Positions 5,847-9,624 of a stretch of 9,624 bases of DNA are shown in pieces. A program made the translations under genes and the position numbers. Numbering within the stretch: the stretch's first letter is position 1; each line of letters opens with the position of its first letter. The stretch lies in the NCBI GenBank assembly GCA_002368865.1, contig DFDT01000084.1:1-9624 (forward strand). The letters are read 5' to 3'. The DNA is from Lachnospiraceae bacterium UBA3821. Its GTDB lineage: Bacteria; Bacillota; Clostridia; Lachnospirales; Lachnospiraceae. The notes under the pieces are model-generated. The model had not been told where the DNA came from. It worked only from the letters and a program-made list of their open reading frames with translations, and searched no databases.

Positions 5847-6824
5847 CTACTGTGCCGCGATATAGATGATATCGCTGACTGCCCGCTCTTTGATCCTGCC
5901 GGTAGTGGTAGGCTGATTGACCAACTCCCCCTGATAGACCATGGTAGAGGAACCGCCCCCGTCCAGATTGTAAGCCGCCACCGCGCCAAGTCCCTTCAGA
6001 AAATCCGCCAGTTCGTACAGCGACAAGCCTTCGCTCGCATCTGTCCTGCCATCGGACACCACCATCACATAATCCCCGTTTTCCAATATGCCAATGGCTG
6101 TCCGCGGATTATCCTGCATCGCCTTCGCCACCTCATCCGTGGTACTGACTGCGATTTCGCCGTTTTCGATCAACGCCGGTCCGAAAGACCAGACCTGCCA
6201 TGCTCCCTGGGAAACCAGTTCCTCCGCCGATACCTCACCTTCCCTGATCACCACCATAGATCCGTCCTGATAAAGCACCAGATCCTCCTGGCCTTCCCTG
6301 CCTTCTTCGCGGTACAGCACACCGTTCCGTATCACATATCCTTTCTCTCTTGCGCCATAATAATCCCCGTTGATTGCAAGGATTGCTCCCACACTTTCCG
6401 CAGTTTCCGATGTCGTGGCCGTCACATTCCGCCCGTATGCATTCTTCGCAAATGCGGTGCGCAGTGAAGTCACCAGGGAAGTCTTGATCTGCGCCACATA
6501 AATATTTGTATCGTGTTCGCGGTATTGCGACATTGTGATCCCGGTTTCGGTGGCCCCGGAAGTGTTTGTTTTATCGGTTGCGGGAGTCGGTTCCTCCGTT
6601 GATTTTTTGCTTGACTTCTTTCCCTTCTTCTCTGTTCGCTCTGCCTGTCTGGATTGTTCTGTTTGTTCTGTGCGCTCAGCTCTCACCTGTGTCTGTTTAT
6701 CTGTCTGCTCCTGATCTACCACCGCGTAAACAGAGGAGATCACAAAGGTATTCAGCAGCGCATATATCGTGAATGCAAACAATACTGCTATGTAAACGTT
6801 CTTCCACATTTTCCAGAAACGCAT
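5847..6824 (-). CDS. Membrane-anchored phosphodiester glycosidase family protein (NAGPA domain)
   Basis: A 325-residue extracytoplasmic protein. A short basic N-terminus and one hydrophobic helix (about 10-35) form a signal anchor or signal peptide. A hydrophilic linker rich in E, K, R, T, Q and S follows (about 38-95), containing AERTE twice (49-53 and 61-65), and then the catalytic-type domain (about 105-325). Domain motifs are AINGDYYG (150-157), FGPALIENG (214-222), NPRTAIG (239-245), VVSDGR (255-260), YNLDGGGSSTMVY (285-297) and ERAVSDIIYI (313-322). These are the hallmarks of the domain named after GlcNAc-1-phosphodiester alpha-N-acetylglucosaminidase. In bacteria it is linked to exopolysaccharide or teichoic-acid-like phosphodiester sugars. 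The substrate here cannot be named. The ATG at 6824 has SD AAGGAGG nine bases upstream. It is followed 14 bases later by a small membrane-protein gene. Confidence 0.9.
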   Translation of the reverse strand: MRFWKMWKNVYIAVLFAFTIYALLNTFVISSVYAVVDQEQTDKQTQVRAERTEQTEQSRQAERTEKKGKKSSKKSTEEPTPATDKTNTSGATETGITMSQYREHDTNIYVAQIKTSLVTSLRTAFAKNAYGRNVTATTSETAESVGAILAINGDYYGAREKGYVIRNGVLYREEGREGQEDLVLYQDGSMVVIREGEVSAEELVSQGAWQVWSFGPALIENGEIAVSTTDEVAKAMQDNPRTAIGILENGDYVMVVSDGRTDASEGLSLYELADFLKGLGAVAAYNLDGGGSSTMVYQGELVNQPTTTGRIKERAVSDIIYIAAQ

Positions 6825-6838
6825 TCCAAAAGGCCTCC

Positions 6839-6866
6839 TTCCCTATCCTATATATTGTATAGGGAA
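6839..6866 (-). promoter_or_regulatory. Inverted repeat abutting the SD of the glycosidase gene
   Basis: A perfect 8-bp stem, TTCCCTAT (6839-6846) with ATAGGGAA (6859-6866), encloses an AT-only-plus-CC/G 12-nt loop. On the minus-strand transcript the 3' arm runs straight into the SD (ATAGGGAAGGAGG), sharing its first AA. It could be an operator or a hairpin that limits ribosome access. There is no T-run after it, so it is not a terminator for radA. Function not shown. Confidence 0.5.
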
Positions 6867-6922
6867 AGCCTATCATATAAACCTAAAATGAAACTTAAAC
6901 TTTAATAGTGTAATTCTCACCG

Positions 6923-8296
6923 TTAAAACAGCCTGTCCATCACATCCTGCAGATTTTTAACGGCAACGATCTTTATGTCCGCTATCATAACATCTCTTTC
7001 GCTCACCGCGGGGATCACGCATACCTCAAAGCCAAGTTTTTTAGCCTCCGCCACGCGCTGTGCAGTCTGACTTACCGCGCGCACTTCTCCGGAAAGTCCC
7101 ACTTCCCCGAATGCGATCAGCTTCGGGTTTACAGCCTGATTGCGGAAGCTGGACAGGATCGCAATGACGATCCCCAGATCGATGGCCGGCTCTAATATCT
7201 TCATACCCCCGGTGATATTTACATAAGCATCGCAACCTGCAAGCTGTATGCCCAGACGCTTCTCCAGCACCGCCATCAGCAGATTGACCCGGTTAAAATC
7301 CGTACCTGTCGTCTGTCTGCGGGGAATGCCGAAATTGCTCTGGCACACCAGTGCCTGGATCTCCACAAGAAGCGGTCGGGTACCTTCCATAGTGCATGTC
7401 ACCACGGAACCGCTGGCGTTTTCCGGACGGCCGCTCAGCATATACTCCGAGGCATTCGCCACCTCCACAAGCCCCTGTTCCCGCATCTCAAACACACCGA
7501 TCTCGTTGGTAGATCCGAAACGGTTTTTTACCCCGCGCAGGATTCGATAGGATGCATGTCTGTCCCCCTCAAAATATAATACCGTGTCCACCATGTGCTC
7601 CAACACTCTGGGACCTGCCACCGTCCCTTCCTTGGTCACATGACCCACAATAAATACGGACACATTCAAGCCCTTGGCCAGCTGCAGCAGCACGCCAGTG
7701 GATTCCCGCACCTGGGACACGCTGCCCGGCGCCGCGGACACATTTTCATTGTACATGGTCTGGATGGAATCAATGACCACAACCTCCGGCTTCGTCCGGC
7801 GGATCACTTCCTCGATATCCCCCAGATTGGTCTCGCACAGGAGCAACATTTGTTCCGTAAAGCTTCCGATCCGGTCGGCGCGCATCTTGATCTGCACCTG
7901 GGATTCCTCACCGGAGATATAGAGTACCTTATGTCCACTCTGAGCGAGATTTTTACACATCTGCAAAAGCAATGTGGACTTTCCGATGCCGGGGTCACCG
8001 CCCACTAACGTCAGGGAACCCTGCACGATACCGCCGCCCAGCACCCGGTCCAGTTCCCCGATTCCGGTCAGAATCTTGCTTTCCTCCCGGATCGCCACCT
8101 CAGAGAGTGCACAGGGCTCCTGCCGCTCGCCCGTCCGCTTCGCCGCACCGCCTGCCGCCTTCAGATCAGTCTTGCTCACCGTTTCCTCCACAAAGGTATT
8201 CCATTCCTTACAGCCCGGGCACTGCCCCATCCATTTGGCTGATTCATATCCGCAGCTCTGGCAGAAAAATATGGTCGCCGTTTTTCCTTTCGCCAT
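6923..8296 (-). CDS. radA: DNA repair protein RadA (Sms)
   Basis: A full-length 457-residue RadA, a RecA-like ATPase that helps process recombination intermediates (branch migration, unwinding). All domains are present. The N-terminal zinc finger is C12-x2-C15 with C26-x2-C29 (CQSCGYESAKWMGQCPGC). The ATPase core has Walker A GGDPGIGKST (99-108) and Walker B VVVID (174-178). The RadA-specific KNRFG motif is at 259-263. A C-terminal Lon-protease-like domain (about 300-457) includes GCDAYVNITGG and IAFGEVGLSGEVR. The ATG at 8296 begins with the typical MAKGKT and has AGAGGAAG about seven bases upstream. In Bacillota, radA usually follows clpC. Here a small conserved gene and a palindromic repeat lie between, so radA probably has its own promoter, though I could not identify a convincing one. 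No obvious terminator follows it. Confidence 0.97.
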   Translation of the reverse strand: MAKGKTATIFFCQSCGYESAKWMGQCPGCKEWNTFVEETVSKTDLKAAGGAAKRTGERQEPCALSEVAIREESKILTGIGELDRVLGGGIVQGSLTLVGGDPGIGKSTLLLQMCKNLAQSGHKVLYISGEESQVQIKMRADRIGSFTEQMLLLCETNLGDIEEVIRRTKPEVVVIDSIQTMYNENVSAAPGSVSQVRESTGVLLQLAKGLNVSVFIVGHVTKEGTVAGPRVLEHMVDTVLYFEGDRHASYRILRGVKNRFGSTNEIGVFEMREQGLVEVANASEYMLSGRPENASGSVVTCTMEGTRPLLVEIQALVCQSNFGIPRRQTTGTDFNRVNLLMAVLEKRLGIQLAGCDAYVNITGGMKILEPAIDLGIVIAILSSFRNQAVNPKLIAFGEVGLSGEVRAVSQTAQRVAEAKKLGFEVCVIPAVSERDVMIADIKIVAVKNLQDVMDRLF

Positions 8297-8370
8297 ATGT
8301 ACTCTTCCTCTCCTTGTTCTTTGTCTGAATATCTGGCATTTGTGAAAACCTAAGTTTTACAAGTATCATA

Positions 8371-8505
8371 TTGGACACATTATATGTTCGTACTAAGGGG
8401 CGTAGCGAGACGTCGGTACTTAGACACTGTCCTTTGGTGTCTTAGTACCGCTACGTCGAGGTTCGAGCGAAAGCGTCCCCTCATACGAATATATAATGTG
8501 ACCAA
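8371..8505. repeat. 135-bp imperfect palindrome, MITE-like
   Basis: This element fills the centre of the 353-base gap between radA and the small conserved gene. Terminal inverted arms 8371-8402 and 8474-8505 match at 26 of 32 positions; both begin TTGG and contain CACATTATAT. Inside is a second hairpin, 8415-8427 with 8437-8449 (12 of 13 pairs, 9-nt loop), and an additional perfect pairing CGTAGCG (8401-8407) with CGCTACG (8449-8455). Both outer arms contain TATAAT reading outward (8379-8384 on minus, 8492-8497 on plus), so the element could supply -10 sequences to neighbours, though no good -35 is present. No coding frame spans it, and I see no clear target-site duplication. The rest of the gap holds only the RBS/leader of radA and a terminator near 8570. 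Confidence 0.8.
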
Positions 8506-8550
8506 TGAAACTTGCTGATACTGATTTTCACCAATGTCCTTGTTTGATTA

Positions 8551-8588
8551 CAAAACATCCCGACTCCAAGTCACCTCAGAGCCGGGAT
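8551..8588 (-). terminator. Probable intrinsic terminator after the small conserved gene
   Basis: On the minus strand a 10-bp stem (8579-8588 with 8557-8566; nine Watson-Crick pairs and one GU) has a 12-nt loop and is followed by GTTTTG (TTTT at 8552-8555). The stem is GC-rich (CCCG/CGGG). The T-run is short, so efficiency is uncertain. It lies about 60 bases after the stop of the gene at 8650-9063 and before the palindromic element. Confidence 0.65.
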
Positions 8589-8649
8589 TCCTTTCATTTC
8601 AATCTGCTTTCTGTTTCGCTTTTGATCTTATTACGATCTCTGCAGCGCC

Positions 8650-9063
8650 TTACGCCTGTACAACCTTCACCGCCACTTCACCGGCATTCTCCAGTTCCAC
8701 GCTCAATGAAAGCTTGCCGCCCAGTCCGGTCTTCATCTTACCGATGCTGCTACCTCCGACGAATACTTCATATTCCGTATCGTCTTTCAGACCGACCGTA
8801 ATCTGCGCATCCACATCACCTGTCACAGTGAATTCCACGCTGTCTGCCTGTTCTTTGAAGTTGAAAACACTGGTGCCGGGTACAGACTCATACAGGAACA
8901 TGCCGTTCTTCTCCAGCTTTGTGATCTCATTATAGGTCTTCACCTTCAACAGGTCTCCTGCGTGCTTGTAATCCTCAACTTTGGCTTTCTTTGCCAATTT
9001 GTGATTACCGAAGCTGACTGCGCCGTCCGCCTCACTGCGGAGCAATTCCTCTACCACTGCCAT
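8650..9063 (-). CDS. Conserved clostridial protein of unknown function (often labelled 'endosialidase')
   Basis: A 137-residue soluble protein without signal peptide. The N-terminal part is charged and helical (MAVVEELLRSEADGAVSFGN, then KLAKKAKVEDYKHAGD). The rest is rich in predicted beta strands: LKVKTYNEITKLEKNGMFLY, ESVPGTSVFNF, FTVTGDVDAQITVGL, YEVFVGGSSIGKMKTGLGGK and a final LSVELENAGEVAVKVV. I recall close relatives in many Lachnospiraceae that are named endosialidase, but the protein is far too short for a sialidase fold and shows no Asp-box or catalytic motif. That name should not be taken as function. A small beta-sandwich or binding protein is possible. The ATG at 9063 has AGGAGG eight bases upstream. 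It sits between clpC (91 bases upstream) and radA, with a probable terminator after it. Confidence 0.85.
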   Translation of the reverse strand: MAVVEELLRSEADGAVSFGNHKLAKKAKVEDYKHAGDLLKVKTYNEITKLEKNGMFLYESVPGTSVFNFKEQADSVEFTVTGDVDAQITVGLKDDTEYEVFVGGSSIGKMKTGLGGKLSLSVELENAGEVAVKVVQA

Positions 9064-9125
9064 TCTCTTGTCCTCCTGGTCATCATCTGGACGGAATATC
9101 CGCCAAACCGTTATCAGCTACTTTT

Positions 9126-9154
9126 AGTATAATATAAAACATGACTTTTTTCCA
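9126..9154 (-). promoter_or_regulatory. Candidate promoter between clpC and the small conserved gene
   Basis: On the minus strand, TGGAAA (9149-9154; 4 of 6) and TATACT (9126-9131; 5 of 6) are 17 bases apart, directly after the clpC stop codon. Initiation near 9119 would give a leader of about 55 bases containing a small GGCGGA/TCCGTC stem. No terminator is seen after clpC, so read-through from clpC is equally possible. Confidence 0.4.
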
Positions 9155-9624
9155 CTATTTTTTCACGGTGAACGTCACCTTTTCGTTCTTGAATCCCACG
9201 CTGACCGTGTCGCCGGGTTTCACGTTCTTCTTCAGGATCTCCTCCGCCAGCGCATCCTCCACCACAGACTGGATCGCACGCTTTAACGGTCGGGCGCCCA
9301 TCTTCTGATCCGCGTATTTTTTCACCAGATGCTCCTTCATGGCCGATGTCAGGCTGATGTGGATATCCATCTGACTCTCGCAGCGTTTCACCAGATTCGC
9401 CGCCAGCAGATTCACGATATCCTTCATGTTTTCATCGTTCAGCTGATGGAACACAATGATGTCATCAATACGGTTGATAAACTCAGGTTTGAAGCTGCGC
9501 TTCACCTCCTCCATCACCGCCGATTTCATCTTCTCATAATCCTTCTTCTCGCTCTTTTCCGTAGCAAAGCCCAGATTCTTCGGGTCCACGATCCGCTGCG
9601 CTCCCGCGTTGGAGGTCATGATGA
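9155..9624 (-). CDS. clpC: ATP-dependent Clp protease ATP-binding subunit ClpC, C-terminal part (partial, runs off right edge)
   Basis: The last 155 residues of a Hsp100/ClpC unfoldase, which feeds substrates to ClpP in the cytoplasm. The fragment starts inside the second AAA+ domain at I-M-T-S-N-A-G-A, the sensor-1 strand. It continues through GFA, then FKPEFINRIDDIIVFHQL (the arginine-finger region; FINRID is the ClpC rather than ClpB form), and the D2-small domain with sensor-2 motif GARPLKRAIQ. It ends in a short beta-rich tail (GDTVSVGFKNEKVTFTVKK). The in-frame ATG at 9619 is internal and not a start. The N-domain, first AAA+ domain and Walker motifs lie beyond the window. The C-terminus ends normally at a TAG stop, and radA lies downstream as is usual in Bacillota. 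Confidence 0.9.
   Translation of the reverse strand, partial: IMTSNAGAQRIVDPKNLGFATEKSEKKDYEKMKSAVMEEVKRSFKPEFINRIDDIIVFHQLNDENMKDIVNLLAANLVKRCESQMDIHISLTSAMKEHLVKKYADQKMGARPLKRAIQSVVEDALAEEILKKNVKPGDTVSVGFKNEKVTFTVKK

Noticed and set aside
5126..5989. A 287-codon minus-strand open frame spanning parts of three genes
   Set aside because: It is out of register with the membrane-protein and glycosidase genes, has low-complexity, Cys/His/Gln-rich composition with no domain, lacks an SD, and runs antisense to the DUF1294 gene.
5820..6467. A 215-codon plus-strand open frame opposite the glycosidase gene
   Set aside because: The opposite strand carries clear NAGPA motifs; this frame is an antisense shadow with no domain or SD.
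8297..8370. A radA promoter using the TATAAT in the left arm of the palindrome
   Set aside because: No acceptable -35 lies 16-18 bases upstream, and an AT-rich palindrome yields TATAAT easily. Left as a possibility under the repeat only.

Overview
The window looks chromosomal, from a Clostridia (Bacillota) member, most likely Lachnospiraceae. Evidence: a clpC to radA neighbourhood, a PurL N-terminus typical of clostridial single-chain enzymes, an OFA-family transporter, a small protein known mainly from this family between clpC and radA, strong Gram-positive Shine-Dalgarno (SD) sequences, and a tRNA without encoded CCA. Genus cannot be resolved. Nearly everything is on the minus strand; only one small gene (DUF1294) is on plus. 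I see no phage, IS transposase, CRISPR array, toxin-antitoxin or defence operon. This is mostly ordinary core and semi-core sequence, with two structured non-coding repeats as the least explained parts.

Reading the minus strand from the right edge: the 3' end of clpC (9155-9624) is followed by a small conserved protein of unknown function (8650-9063) with a probable terminator. A 353-base gap then holds a 135-bp imperfect palindrome resembling a MITE (8371-8505). radA follows (6923-8296), then a two-gene unit: a membrane-anchored phosphodiester glycosidase-domain protein and a small four-helix membrane protein (5437-6824). The membrane protein overlaps the converging plus-strand DUF1294 gene (5168-5470) by 34 bp.

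The DUF1294 gene is divergent from an OFA-family MFS transporter (3570-4916). Their shared intergenic region has a near-consensus promoter for the transporter and an extended -10 promoter with symmetric elements on the DUF1294 side. Next comes tRNA-Trp(CCA) as its own transcription unit: consensus-like promoter, hairpin leader, tRNA and intrinsic terminator. After it lie a tyrosine-phosphatase-family enzyme (2452-3252) and an unrecognised 136-residue protein (1986-2396). A structured non-coding repeat (1815-1921) has two strong hairpins and a 23-bp imperfect direct repeat. The window ends with a DUF6508-like protein, a TetR-type regulator, and the 5' part of purL running off the left edge.

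Functional themes are de novo purine synthesis (purL), proteostasis and DNA repair (clpC, radA), anion transport (OFA MFS), signalling or dephosphorylation (phosphatase), and a surface-associated glycosidase module. No single pathway links them. Starts were chosen from SD position and family N-termini, and several are shorter than the longest open frame.
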